Below, one piece after another: positions 7,930 to 16,098 of a stretch of DNA of 64,000 bases. This stretch comes from Thermococcus sp. JdF3 (GTDB taxonomy: Archaea > Methanobacteriota_B > Thermococci > Thermococcales > Thermococcaceae). The translations under genes and the position numbers were made by a program. Each line of letters begins with the position of its first letter. Within the stretch, counting starts at the first letter, position 1. The notes beneath the pieces were generated by a model that worked only from the letters and a program-made list of their open reading frames with translations, was not told where the DNA came from and did no database searches. The stretch spans positions 1 through 64,000 of the forward strand of contig NZ_SNUK01000007.1 in NCBI RefSeq assembly GCF_012027495.1, written 5' to 3'.

Positions 7930-9021
7930 ATGAAGAATCTCCCAGAGAAGATTGCAGTTCTCGGGCTGATAGCCCTGCTCGTCTCGGCGCTCTACGCAGC
8001 GGAGAGACTGACCGTCAATTCGAGCGCTGTTCTGGGAGAGGTAAACGAAATACTTGACCAGGTTCAGGAAATAAGGAATCTCACCTTCAAGGAGAGGCCG
8101 AGGATAGTGGTTCTCACAAAGGAGGAGGCCCTGGCCAGGTGGAGGCCCGGCAAGGCGGACATGGAGAGGATGAAAACAGAGGAGCTAACTTACAAGATGA
8201 CCCTCCTCCTTCCGCCGGGCTACCAGTACATACGAAAGGAAACCGAGCGGAGCGCCAACTGGATAGCGGCCACCGTGGGGGATACGATATACATCATCCA
8301 GGAGAACTTCGCCTCGAACCCCGACACCGCCAGGAGGACGATAGCTCATGAAAGCGTTCACGTGCTCCAGAAGCAGTGGTTCAACGCGAAGTACGGGGCA
8401 GACACCTACGACGGCACCATAGCGATTCAGTCCCTCATTGAAGGGGACGCCGACCTCGTCGCGGACATCTACTGCGAGAGGAACGGGATTCCGATACACA
8501 AGATACGCTCCCTGAGCGGGGAGCCATTGACCGACCTCCACATCTTCCCCTACGTCTTCGGCGACCGCTTCGTGAGGTACCTCTACGAGAAAGGCGGCTG
8601 GGAGCTCGTTAACGAGGCCTACAGCCGCTATCCCGTCTCGGCCCAGCAGGTCATGCACCCCGAGCTCTACCTCAAGAACGTCACCCCACTCAACGTTACC
8701 CTCGATGCACCGCCGAACTCGCGCGTCCTCAAGGAAGACAGGCTCGGCGAGTACTACGTCTACCTCCTCCTCAGGGACGTTGCGAAGCTTGACAACGAGA
8801 CGGCCTGGAACGTTTCGAGCTCCTGGAGGGGCGACAAACTGCTATTGACTCAAAACGCGAGCGGTTACCTGCTCCAGTGGATGGTCGTCTTCTCAAAGCC
8901 TGAAGCGGCCAGGACTTTCGAGGAGACCCTCTCCAGGCTCGCGGAGGGCAACACCTACGCGAACTACACGATAAGGATTGATGGAAGCTCCGTTCTCCTG
9001 ATCGCCGAAAGGAGGGAGTGA
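7930..9021 (+). CDS. Membrane-anchored gluzincin-like zinc metalloprotease
   Basis: A 363-aa protein with one N-terminal membrane segment (KIAVLGLIALLVSALYAAERL) and an extracellular domain. HEXXH appears as AHESVHVLQKQ at about residue 137, and a probable third ligand Glu is in LIEGDADLVADIY about 28 residues later, the spacing seen in gluzincins. No named family was recognised beyond that. Several Asn-X-Ser/Thr sites (NVTPLNVT, NASG, NYT) fit surface exposure. GTTGGTGGT lies just upstream of the ATG, and a TATA box (CTTTTTAATC, about 7901) gives a very short leader. The substrate is unknown; it precedes thrC by only one base, probably by chance of packing. Confidence 0.8.
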   Translation: MKNLPEKIAVLGLIALLVSALYAAERLTVNSSAVLGEVNEILDQVQEIRNLTFKERPRIVVLTKEEALARWRPGKADMERMKTEELTYKMTLLLPPGYQYIRKETERSANWIAATVGDTIYIIQENFASNPDTARRTIAHESVHVLQKQWFNAKYGADTYDGTIAIQSLIEGDADLVADIYCERNGIPIHKIRSLSGEPLTDLHIFPYVFGDRFVRYLYEKGGWELVNEAYSRYPVSAQQVMHPELYLKNVTPLNVTLDAPPNSRVLKEDRLGEYYVYLLLRDVAKLDNETAWNVSSSWRGDKLLLTQNASGYLLQWMVVFSKPEAARTFEETLSRLAEGNTYANYTIRIDGSSVLLIAERRE

Positions 9022-9022
9022 C

Positions 9023-10162
9023 GTGAAGCTCGTCTGCCCGATCTGCGGAAAAACCTACGACGAACCAGTTCAGAGGTGCGAGTGCGGCGAGCCGGTGGAG
9101 TTCGAGCCCTTCACAGGGGAGCCTTACATCGGAAGGACAGTCTGGGAACGCTTCTGGGACTTCTGGCCTGTCGAGCCGGCCCTTGAGCTTTCCCTCGGCG
9201 AGGGTGATACTCCGCTCGTGCGCTCAGGGCTTGGAGAGGAGTTTGGGGTCAGGCTCCACCTCAAGAACGAGACGGTGAACCCGACGTGGAGCTTCAAGGA
9301 CAGGGGAACTTTTCTGGCGATGAGCTACGCCCTCAAGGCCGGTTACAGGGCGGTCGGAACGGTATCGACGGGCAACATGGCGGCGAGCGTCTCGGCCTAT
9401 GCCTCCCGCTTTGGATTGGAGGCGAAAATACTCGTCTCAGAGAGCGCGGGCGACGAGAAGCTCAAAGCAGTTTCCGTCTACGGCGGGGAAGTTATAAGGG
9501 TTCGCGGCGACTATGGAAAGCTCTACTTCGAGAGCCTGAAGCTGGGGGAAAGGCTGGGCGTTTATTTCATCAACTCGGACAACCCCTTCAGGATAGAGGG
9601 CTACAAAGGCATAGCGTTCGAGATAGCCGAGGAACTGAGCCCGGACTACGTTCTAATCCCGACCAGCTCAGGCGGCCTTTTCCGCGGAATCGCCAAGGGC
9701 TTCATCGAGCTCCACGAGAGCGGGCTCATCGATGGGCTTCCAACCATTATCGCGGTTCAGGCCGAGGGCTGCTCACCGATATGCAGGGCTTTTGATGAGG
9801 GCAGGGCAAAAATCGAGCGCTTTGAGAGTCCCAAAACGGTAGCCAAGGCCATAGCCAACCCATATCCGCCGAGCGGGAACACGGTTCTGAGGCTCATGCG
9901 GGACTTCGACTGGAAATGTATGGCCGTTTCCGACGAGGAGATACTCGAAGCGCAGAGGAAGCTCGCCGGTGAAGGCCTCTTCGTCCAGCCGGCGAGTGCT
10001 ACGGGTATAGCGGCGCTGGAGAAGCTCGACCTTCCAAGCGGAGCCAAGGTCGTCTCGATACTCACTGGCTCCGGGTTGAAGACTCTCTCGACGACAGGGC
10101 AGGGTAAGGTGAGGGAGTGTCATCTTGAAGGGCTGGAAAACTGCATCAAAAACGATTCATAA
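9023..10162 (+). CDS. thrC: Threonine synthase
   Basis: PLP enzyme (379 aa) converting O-phosphohomoserine to threonine. It has an N-terminal zinc-finger-like segment (CPICGKTYDEPVQRCECGEP), typical of archaeal and plant-type threonine synthases, followed by the PLP-binding Lys in WSFKDRGTF. STGNMAASVSAYASRFG is the substrate/PLP-phosphate loop. The GTG start is supported by GGAGG ten nt upstream. The gene follows the metalloprotease by one nt and overlaps the convergent small membrane protein by 17 nt. Confidence 0.93.
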   Translation: MKLVCPICGKTYDEPVQRCECGEPVEFEPFTGEPYIGRTVWERFWDFWPVEPALELSLGEGDTPLVRSGLGEEFGVRLHLKNETVNPTWSFKDRGTFLAMSYALKAGYRAVGTVSTGNMAASVSAYASRFGLEAKILVSESAGDEKLKAVSVYGGEVIRVRGDYGKLYFESLKLGERLGVYFINSDNPFRIEGYKGIAFEIAEELSPDYVLIPTSSGGLFRGIAKGFIELHESGLIDGLPTIIAVQAEGCSPICRAFDEGRAKIERFESPKTVAKAIANPYPPSGNTVLRLMRDFDWKCMAVSDEEILEAQRKLAGEGLFVQPASATGIAALEKLDLPSGAKVVSILTGSGLKTLSTTGQGKVRECHLEGLENCIKNDS

Positions 10163-10418
10163 AGAAGCGCTTTGCCCGCTGCCTGTTCCCCTCATTTTTC
10201 TCGGACAGCAGATCAGGGTTCTCTGCAAATAGGAATTCATAAAGGCGCTTCAGGAGGAGCATGACTCCAGCATAAAGCCACACAAAGAACGCGGCGATAC
10301 CGTTGGTAAAGTAACCCCAGAAGAGTAGCGTCCCGACTATAACGCCGAACGAGAGGGCAATCATGAGCCTAAGCAGGAGCGCATAGCCGTAGCGCTCCAT
10401 CAATAGCCCAAAATCCAC
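10146..10418 (-). CDS. Small membrane protein, function unknown
   Basis: About 90 aa with two or three hydrophobic segments (LLRLMIALSFGVIVGTLLFWGYF, GIAAFFVWLYAGVMLLLKRLY) and a charged C-terminus. Start is uncertain: GTG at 10418 has GGTGA five nt upstream, while TTG at 10430 and GTG at 10427 are alternatives. Its promoter carries a perfect inverted repeat (10431-10452) between TATA box and start, so it is probably under a dedicated repressor. Function not recognised. Confidence 0.6.
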   Translation of the reverse strand: MDFGLLMERYGYALLLRLMIALSFGVIVGTLLFWGYFTNGIAAFFVWLYAGVMLLLKRLYEFLFAENPDLLSEKNEGNRQRAKRFFMNRF

Positions 10419-10430
10419 ACCACTCACCAA

Positions 10431-10452
10431 ACATTTACAACGGTGTAAATGT
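10431..10452 (-). promoter_or_regulatory. Palindromic operator candidate, small membrane protein promoter
   Basis: A perfect 9-4-9 inverted repeat (ACATTTACA, then ACGG, then TGTAAATGT). On the minus strand it directly follows the TATA element CTTATAAAC (10452-10460) and ends at the expected transcription start. That is the position where archaeal repressors block TBP or polymerase recruitment. Confidence 0.6.
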
Positions 10453-10552
10453 TTATAAGCCTTACTCTAAGCAAAAATTCAGAAAGAAACGGCGAACGGT
10501 AAAACCGAGCAAAACGTATAAACGGGAAAGATGTAGCAACACCGGTGATAAC

Positions 10553-11341
10553 ATGCTGATCGGAGCCGCGATGATGCCCCACGGGAACCCAGTTCTTGAG
10601 CCCCCAGACGAGGAAACGCGGAAGCTGGCAGGGGTTCTGAGGAGAATCGGCGAGGAGTTCGGGAAAGCTGATTCCTACGTCCTGATAAGCCCGCACAACG
10701 CGAGGATGAGCGACCACCTCGGGGTTGTAATGGCGGAGCATCTCGTCTCGTGGCTCGGCTTCGAGGGGAAGGAGCTCCCCGGCGAATGGGAGACCGACGT
10801 TGAGCTGGCCGAAAAAATCTACCGCGCGGAGAAAGATGCCCAAATGCCCGTCGTTGACCTGAACTTCGCCTCCCTCAAAGGGCAGTATTCAAGGTGGCCC
10901 CTGAGCTGGGGGGAGCTGATCCCGCTCCAGTTCCTTGAGAGGAAACCTCTGGTCCTCGTGACACCCACAAGGGGAGTGTCGAGGGAGACCCTCATAAAGT
11001 TCGGCGAGGTCCTCGGGGAGGTCATTGAAGAAGAGGAAAAAAGGGTCGCGCTGATAGTCAGCGCAGACCACGGACACGCCCACGATCCGAACGGACCCTA
11101 CGGCTACAGAAAGGAGAGCGGGGAGTACGACAGACTGATAATGGAGCTGATTAAAGAGAACCGCCTCGATGAGCTCCCCAGCGTTCCGGAGGAGCTCGTG
11201 AGGAACGCCCTTGTGGACAGCTACTGGCAGATGTTGATAATGCTCGGCGCGATGAGAAAGGCTGAATTCGAACTGAAAAGCTCCGCCTACGCATGTCCTA
11301 CCTACTTCGGCATGGCGGGGGCGCTGTGGGTGCGAAAGTAG
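10553..11341 (+). CDS. DODA-type (class III, LigB-like) extradiol dioxygenase family protein
   Basis: A 262-aa member of the LigB/DODA superfamily, non-heme Fe(II) enzymes that open catechol rings. Likely metal and active-site His are in MMPHGNP (residue 9), SPHNARM (about 47) and SADHGHAHD (about 172-176). The substrate in Thermococcales is unknown; homologues are often labelled 3,4-dihydroxyphenylacetate 2,3-dioxygenase without biochemical support. The ATG at 10553 has GGTGAT six nt upstream and a TATA box (CGTATAAAC, 10515-10523). Confidence 0.8.
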   Translation: MLIGAAMMPHGNPVLEPPDEETRKLAGVLRRIGEEFGKADSYVLISPHNARMSDHLGVVMAEHLVSWLGFEGKELPGEWETDVELAEKIYRAEKDAQMPVVDLNFASLKGQYSRWPLSWGELIPLQFLERKPLVLVTPTRGVSRETLIKFGEVLGEVIEEEEKRVALIVSADHGHAHDPNGPYGYRKESGEYDRLIMELIKENRLDELPSVPEELVRNALVDSYWQMLIMLGAMRKAEFELKSSAYACPTYFGMAGALWVRK

Positions 11342-11359
11342 CCTGCAAATTTTCAAATT

Positions 11360-11414
11360 TTGTTCATCTACAATACACAACCCATTTATACTATTGTGTA
11401 TTTGTAATACACAT
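11360..11414 (+). promoter_or_regulatory. Paired palindromic sites around the TATA box of a DUF4143 ATPase gene
   Basis: Site A (11360-11380) is TTGTTCATC-TAC-AATACACAA, an imperfect palindrome. Site B (11394-11414) is TTGTGTATT-TGT followed by AATACACAT, with eight perfectly paired bases per arm. The centres are exactly 34 bp apart, and the TATA box (CATTTATAC, 11383-11391) lies between them. Site B covers the ATG at 11413, which is also the predicted transcription start. Confidence 0.7.
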
Positions 11415-12690
11415 GATCTCGCTGAGGGAAATAACCGAGGAGTACGTGGGCTCTCTCCGGTTCGTCGAGGAGATAGAGAGGGAAGTCCCCCTACCGGCGG
11501 GCAGCGACATTAAGGCCATCATAGGGCCAAGGAGGGTGGGCAAGACCTTCCTGCTACTCAAGAGGGTCGAGGAGCTGAGGGAAAGAGAGAACGTCCTGTA
11601 CGTCCCCTTTGACGAACCCGAGCTCAGGGGGCTGGGCGCCAGGGAGTTCGCCGAGATGGTAAGGGCCGAGTTCCCAGAGGGGAGGGTCACGCTCCTCCTG
11701 GATGAGGTTCAGGAGTGGGAGGACTGGGACGTCAAGCTGAGGTGGCTCCACGACGTCAAGGACTTCGACATCTACGTCTCGGGCTCCTCCTCTGCCCTGA
11801 TGTCCTCGGAGATTCCCAGCAGGCTCAGGGGAAGGCACGTCTCAAGGCTCGTGCTCCCGCTGTCATTCAGGGAGGTAGCTGGGAAAAAACCCGGAACGTT
11901 CAGGGAGAGGGGGAGGGTGAGGAACCTCATGGGGGACTACCTCCGGTGGGGCGGGTTCCCCGAGGTGTGGAGATCGAGGTCGAGGGAGAAGATAATCTCG
12001 ATCCTGGAGACGATGTTCTACAGGGACATGGTGGAGCGCTTTGCCTTCCGGGACGTCAGGGAGTTCCGGGAGGCGTTCTACCACATACTATCGCTTTACG
12101 GGGGTTACTTCACCTACCGCTCCCTCCAGAGGGCCCTCAGGGGACTGGGCGTTGATGCCAACGTGAAGACCGTCATGAACTACCTCCGGGCAATGGAAGA
12201 GGCCTTCCTCGTCTTTCAGCTCCCGCTGTTCGCTCCCTCGACGAGAACCATCATGAGAAGCCCGCGCAAGCTCTACCTCGTGGACACGGCCTTCGCCAAC
12301 CTCTTTTTCAAGGGGCTGGAGGAGGGCAGGAGGATTGAAAACATCGTCTTCATTGAGCTCCTGAGGGAGAAGAGCTACTGGAGGCCGGAGATCGAGCTGT
12401 CCTACTACTCGGATGGAGACGTCGAAGTGGACTTCGTCGTGAGGGCCGGGGGGAGAGTGCAGGAGCTGGTCCAGGTCACCTACGAGCTGAACGCCTCGAA
12501 CTACGGGAGGGAAGTTCTCGGCCTCGTGAAGGCAGGGAAAAGACTGGGCGCTGAGAGATTGACCCTCGTCACCCTCGACTCCGACGAGACCATCAGGGAG
12601 GGCGGAAAAACGGTGCAGGTAACGCCCCTGTGGAGGTTCCTCCTCAGAGAACGTCAAAGCTTATCTCAAGCAGCCCCTTGCTCTTCCTGA
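11413..12690 (+). CDS. AAA-type ATPase with C-terminal DUF4143 domain
   Basis: A 425-aa archaeal ATPase. The N-terminal P-loop domain has [13 protein letters not shown] (Walker A), [12 protein letters not shown] (Walker B) and a sensor-like [11 protein letters not shown] winged-helix segment lies in the middle ([20 protein letters not shown]), and the C-terminal DUF4143 half contains the nuclease-like VEVDFVVR...ELVQVTYEL pattern. These ATPases are common in archaea and their role is unknown; toxin-antitoxin, mobile-element or stress roles have been suggested in general. The ATG at 11413 fits a leaderless mRNA from the TATA box at 11383. The frame is open further upstream but has no support. 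A second, transposon-split member lies at 54901-57661. Confidence 0.88.
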   Translation: MISLREITEEYVGSLRFVEEIEREVPLPAGSDIKAIIGPRRVGKTFLLLKRVEELRERENVLYVPFDEPELRGLGAREFAEMVRAEFPEGRVTLLLDEVQEWEDWDVKLRWLHDVKDFDIYVSGSSSALMSSEIPSRLRGRHVSRLVLPLSFREVAGKKPGTFRERGRVRNLMGDYLRWGGFPEVWRSRSREKIISILETMFYRDMVERFAFRDVREFREAFYHILSLYGGYFTYRSLQRALRGLGVDANVKTVMNYLRAMEEAFLVFQLPLFAPSTRTIMRSPRKLYLVDTAFANLFFKGLEEGRRIENIVFIELLREKSYWRPEIELSYYSDGDVEVDFVVRAGGRVQELVQVTYELNASNYGREVLGLVKAGKRLGAERLTLVTLDSDETIREGGKTVQVTPLWRFLLRERQSLSQAAPCSS

Positions 12691-13105
12691 AGCGAACCTT
12701 CCTGATTTTTATCTCCCCTATCTCGCCAGTGGTTTTCGTGTGCTCCTCCCTGCAGGCGTTCACGTTCCAGTTCTCGATGACGACCACCTTCAGCGTTTTA
12801 ACCTCCGGCGGGATTGGAAAGAGGTCGTACATATCCTCGCCGAAGCGCTTTTCAGCCTCCTCCCTGGGCAGCTCATAGACCCCGATGGGAACGTTCTCCC
12901 TCACCTTCCCGTTGGCGAGGCGCTCTATCTCGGCGATTTCTTCAGGCGTTGGCTTTCGCCCAAATTTGACCGTCAGCCTCCCGTGGTTCCCGTCAACGTA
13001 AGTTGAGGCGGTCCACTTCGCCCCCTCGCCGAGAACCTTAACGACCGCCCCCTTAACGACGTGCAGGGCCGTGTGAGTTCTAACCTCAACCGACGACATA
13101 GACAT
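12644..13105 (-). CDS. alaX: AlaX-type alanyl-tRNA editing protein (short form)
   Basis: A 153-aa stand-alone homologue of the AlaRS editing domain, which hydrolyses Ser-tRNA(Ala) and Gly-tRNA(Ala) in trans. The zinc ligands are seen as HTALH (about residue 10) and [13 protein letters not shown] (about 118). It lacks the C-terminal and glycine-rich extension of AlaX-M/L forms, so it is the short form. A minus-strand TATA (GTTAATAAT, about 13130) puts transcription at the ATG, that is, leaderless; ATG at 13099 is also possible. Its 3' end overlaps the convergent DUF4143 ATPase gene by 47 nt. Confidence 0.88.
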   Translation of the reverse strand: MSMSSVEVRTHTALHVVKGAVVKVLGEGAKWTASTYVDGNHGRLTVKFGRKPTPEEIAEIERLANGKVRENVPIGVYELPREEAEKRFGEDMYDLFPIPPEVKTLKVVVIENWNVNACREEHTKTTGEIGEIKIRKVRFRKSKGLLEISFDVL

Positions 13106-13285
13106 CGTTCCATATTCTCGGAGGGATTATTAACGGTTGCGGACGTTAGGGAATGGCAGTGCAGGTTATTAACCCCGCAGGTAAATTCAGACGGAGATTA
13201 TCCAGCGGCGCTTGAATGTTTTTCAGTTCACTGATGGTTGTACCGAATAATTCACGCCAGAAGCTTGCACCATTAAACAAAAACC

Positions 13286-13294
13286 GTTATAAAT
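13286..13294 (+). promoter_or_regulatory. TATA box of the CPG synthetase-like gene
   Basis: GTTATAAAT lies about 55 nt before the ATG at 13345. The predicted start is near 13317, leaving a 28-nt leader with GAGGTGGT. Confidence 0.55.
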
Positions 13295-13344
13295 GCCAAA
13301 AACGATACACCAGTGCCGAATTAACAGCTTTTGAGGTGGTCGAC

Positions 13345-14688
13345 ATGGCCGAAAAGAAGAAAAAGAGGGTTCTCATTTTGGGCGCCGCCGGAAGGGACTT
13401 CCACAACTTCAACACGTTCTTCAGGGACAACCCCGACTACGAGGTCGTTGCCTTCACCGCCACCCAGATCCCCGACATCGAGGGCAGGGTCTACCCGCCC
13501 GAGCTCGCCGGCGAGCTCTACCCGAACGGAATTCCAATCTGGAGCGAGGATGACATGGAGAAGATAATCAGGGAGCACGACATCGACGTCGTCGTCTTCG
13601 CATACTCCGACGTTCCGCACGAGCACGTCATGCACCTCGCCAGCAGGGCCCACTCAGCCGGTGCCGACTTCTGGCTCCTCGGCCCGAAGAGCACCATGCT
13701 GAAGAGCACCAAGCCGGTCATAGCCGTCACCGCCGTCAGAACCGGCTGTGGAAAGAGCCAGACCAGCAGGAAGGTCGCCCAGATCCTCCAGGAGATGGGC
13801 TACAAGGTCGTCGCCATCAGGCACCCAATGCCCTACGGCGACCTCAGGAAGCAGATCGTCCAGCGCTTCGCCAGCTACGAGGACCTCGACAGGCACGAGT
13901 GCACCATCGAGGAGCGCGAGGAGTACGAGCCCTACATCGACAGGGGCATGGTTGTCTATGCCGGCGTTGACTACGAGAAGATCCTTCGCGAGGCCGAGAA
14001 GGAGGCCGACATAATCCTCTGGGACGGCGGAAACAACGACTTCCCGTTCTACGAGCCGGACCTCTGGATAGTCGTTACCGACCCGCACAGGCCCGGCCAC
14101 GAGCTCAAGTACCACCCAGGTGAGACCAACTTCCGCGCCGCTGACGTCATAATCATCAACAAGATAGACACCGCCAACAGGGACGACATTCAGAAGGTCC
14201 GCGAGAGCATCGAGAAGGTCAACCCGAACGCCGTCATCATCGACGGTGCCTCACCGCTCTACGTCGACCAGCCGGAGCTCATCAAGGGCAAGCGCGTTCT
14301 CGTCGTCGAGGACGGCCCAACCCTCACCCACGGTGGCATGAAGTATGGTGCCGGATACATCGCCGCCAAGAAGTACGGCGCGGCCGAGATAATCGACCCG
14401 AGGCCCTACGCCGTCGGCTCGATCATCGACACCTACAAGAAGTACAGCCACCTCGACGTCATCCTGCCGGCCATGGGCTACGGCGAGAAGCAGATCAGGG
14501 AGCTTGAGGAGACCATCAACCGCGCAGATGCAGACGTCGTCATCATGGGTACCCCCATCGACCTCCGCCGCGTCATGAAGCTCAACAAGCCGGCCGTCAG
14601 GGTCAGGTACGAGCTCGAGGAGATCGGCGAGCCGAAGCTCAAGGACGTCCTCAAGGAGTTCGTCGAGAAGCACGTCAAGAAGGAGTGA
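13345..14688 (+). CDS. Cyclic 2,3-diphosphoglycerate synthetase-like P-loop enzyme
   Basis: A 447-aa protein of the COG2403 family, which includes Methanothermus fervidus cyclic 2,3-diphosphoglycerate synthetase (makes the thermoprotectant cDPG from 2,3-DPG with ATP). An N-terminal Rossmann-like section (VLILGAAGRDFHNFN) is followed by a P-loop VRTGCGKSQTSRK, then DGGNNDFPFY and a GTPase-like NKID. In Thermococcus the activity is inferred only, since cDPG is not a well-known solute there; a predicted GTPase or regulatory enzyme is the alternative. Start at 13345 has GAGGTGGT upstream. Codon choice is strongly biased to preferred codons, suggesting high expression. Confidence 0.8.
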   Translation: MAEKKKKRVLILGAAGRDFHNFNTFFRDNPDYEVVAFTATQIPDIEGRVYPPELAGELYPNGIPIWSEDDMEKIIREHDIDVVVFAYSDVPHEHVMHLASRAHSAGADFWLLGPKSTMLKSTKPVIAVTAVRTGCGKSQTSRKVAQILQEMGYKVVAIRHPMPYGDLRKQIVQRFASYEDLDRHECTIEEREEYEPYIDRGMVVYAGVDYEKILREAEKEADIILWDGGNNDFPFYEPDLWIVVTDPHRPGHELKYHPGETNFRAADVIIINKIDTANRDDIQKVRESIEKVNPNAVIIDGASPLYVDQPELIKGKRVLVVEDGPTLTHGGMKYGAGYIAAKKYGAAEIIDPRPYAVGSIIDTYKKYSHLDVILPAMGYGEKQIRELEETINRADADVVIMGTPIDLRRVMKLNKPAVRVRYELEEIGEPKLKDVLKEFVEKHVKKE

Positions 14689-14837
14689 TCCTTCTTTTCC
14701 ATTCTATTCTCCATAGAATCACCGCAGGGAGCCCTCCAAGACCGATGTTCAGGGCGATATGCGCGAATTTCCTGGCCCGCGCTCTGTGATCCAGAAAGAT
14801 TTTTCTACCAAGAAGCGTTATTCCGTTGGGTGGTTCA

Positions 14838-15104
14838 ATGAATGAGCTCGTGATGTTCAGTGCGGTATGGGTTCTCGGCATGATACTCATGGCCCTCCAG
14901 CTGCTGGCCCTCGTGTGGGTCATCTACGACGTCCTCACAAAGCAGAAGAAGATGTCGAACCTGGAGAAGATTTTGTGGATAGTCCTGGCGTTCCTTTTCA
15001 CGATACTGGGGGCGCTGGTGTACTACCTGCTCGTCAAGAGGACGGGCAAGTACGAGGAGAAGCCCGAAGAAATCACCAGCCGCGATGAACCCATCGTCTA
15101 CTGA
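14838..15104 (+). CDS. Small membrane protein with PLDc_N-like (phospholipase D N-terminal) domain
   Basis: An 88-aa protein with two membrane helices. The second half matches the PLDc_N pattern: VIYDVLTKQKKMSNLEKILWIVLAFLFTILGALVYYLL, then a positively charged cytosolic end. Such domains are found alone or in front of cardiolipin-synthase-like domains and are thought to act as membrane anchors. Start ATG 14838 has GGGTGG six nt upstream. No partner gene is adjacent. Confidence 0.75.
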   Translation: MNELVMFSAVWVLGMILMALQLLALVWVIYDVLTKQKKMSNLEKILWIVLAFLFTILGALVYYLLVKRTGKYEEKPEEITSRDEPIVY

Positions 15105-15171
15105 CATTTCCCCATTAAGCCCCACAATTCCTGCGGGGGGAGGCAGAGACGCCGGTGCAGTGCAGGAAACC

Positions 15172-15179
15172 TTATATAA
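15172..15179 (+). promoter_or_regulatory. TATA box upstream of 15221
   Basis: TTATATAA lies 45 nt before the start codon, followed by a leader with GGTGGGAGGG. Confidence 0.55.
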
Positions 15180-15220
15180 CTCCGAGCCTAGGGGAATCAC
15201 AGAAGGTGGGAGGGACAGTA

Positions 15221-15718
15221 ATGAGCGAAACCACCAGTAAAACAGACGCTTTTTTGAAGAACAGCGGTGTATGGGAGGGAGAGTTTTCAAACTACGTTAA
15301 TCAGATGGGAGGGATCATACAGCGAGGGAAGATGATAATCGAGATTGAAACAACCTCAGAGGGCACTATAATCCAGAGAAACTTCTTTGTGAGACCGGAC
15401 GGGACGAAGAGCAATTACGTTGGGATTGCACAGATGAGAATCGATGGAAACCGGCTGTTATGGGTAGGAGAAGCGGTTGAGGACCCGAACACGGCCGAGG
15501 AAATCAGAAACCACTCCTTTGAGGGCATCGTTACCGACGACCAGATATACATAACGGAGCTCTACGAGGTAGTTGGGAAGGATGGAACCATCGAACGCAG
15601 GCGCAACACCACTCACTACTACTTCCTGAGCGAGGACGAAGCCGTAATGACCGGTAGCGTCTACGTAAACGACAAACTGCTTGTATTCGCGAGCACACTG
15701 CTGAGGAGAACGGGGTAA
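15221..15718 (+). CDS. Conserved protein of unknown function, probable beta-barrel
   Basis: 165 aa, no signal peptide. Alternating short hydrophobic strands (GVWEGEFSNYV, KMIIEIETTSEGTIIQRNFFV, NRLLWVGEAV, DQIYITELYEVV, THYYFLSEDEAVMTGSVYV) suggest a lipocalin- or nitrobindin-like barrel, but no heme or ligand motif is evident and this is inference only. The ATG at 15221 is chosen over the longer frame because of GGTGGGAGGG upstream and the TATA box at 15172. Confidence 0.65.
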   Translation: MSETTSKTDAFLKNSGVWEGEFSNYVNQMGGIIQRGKMIIEIETTSEGTIIQRNFFVRPDGTKSNYVGIAQMRIDGNRLLWVGEAVEDPNTAEEIRNHSFEGIVTDDQIYITELYEVVGKDGTIERRRNTTHYYFLSEDEAVMTGSVYVNDKLLVFASTLLRRTG

Positions 15719-16098
15719 ACCAGAGCCGGAAGCCTGTACCCGCCGCGGAACAAAACACCGGAAAGCTTTTAGACATGATGTCCTAATTCCACTGCCCGGG
15801 GAGTGCCGCCGAAGGCGGAGCCGATGAACTTGGGCGGGTTATTACCCCCTTTATGTTCCACATAAGACAATAGAGGGAAATCCTATCGGTTCTCAAATTC
15901 TAAGTAAAACAAACCATGTGGGAAGCCCACCACAGGAGTATCTCTCAAGCTCTTTTTCTTCTCGCTGTTCATTCAAACACATGATAAGGTAATCATTACT
16001 GAAACAACATTGATCTTTAGATTAAACCGACAATAGAAAAGTCTAAATACAATTGCACAAAGTATAATATGTCCCATAAACCGGAGGAGGTCCAGAAA
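15719..16098. other. 380-nt intergenic region
   Basis: Contains no convincing ORF. It holds a GC-rich, hairpin-forming segment at 15792-15846 (listed separately), then an AT-rich stretch ending in the promoter of the secreted-protein gene, with TATA-like TCTAAATAC at 16042-16050 and an expected start near 16072. Confidence 0.6.
15792..15846 (+). ncRNA. Candidate structured ncRNA
   Basis: A GC-rich island in an AT-rich spacer. An outer stem pairs 15792-15797 with 15832-15837, enclosing a perfect CCGCC-GAA-GGCGG hairpin (15806-15818) and an internal loop containing GCCGATGAAC. A second small hairpin, GGGT-TATT-ACCC (15837-15846), follows. A TATA-like GCTTTTAG (about 15765-15773) is 26 nt upstream of 15795, so an independent transcript is plausible. 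It does not fit any riboswitch, C/D or H/ACA consensus I could match. Confidence 0.4.

Noticed and set aside
15792-15846. Known riboswitch (fluoride, TPP, lysine, SAM)
   Set aside because: Individual strings such as CCGATGA resemble pieces of these motifs, but the conserved core order and pairing do not fit any of them; reported only as an unassigned structured segment.
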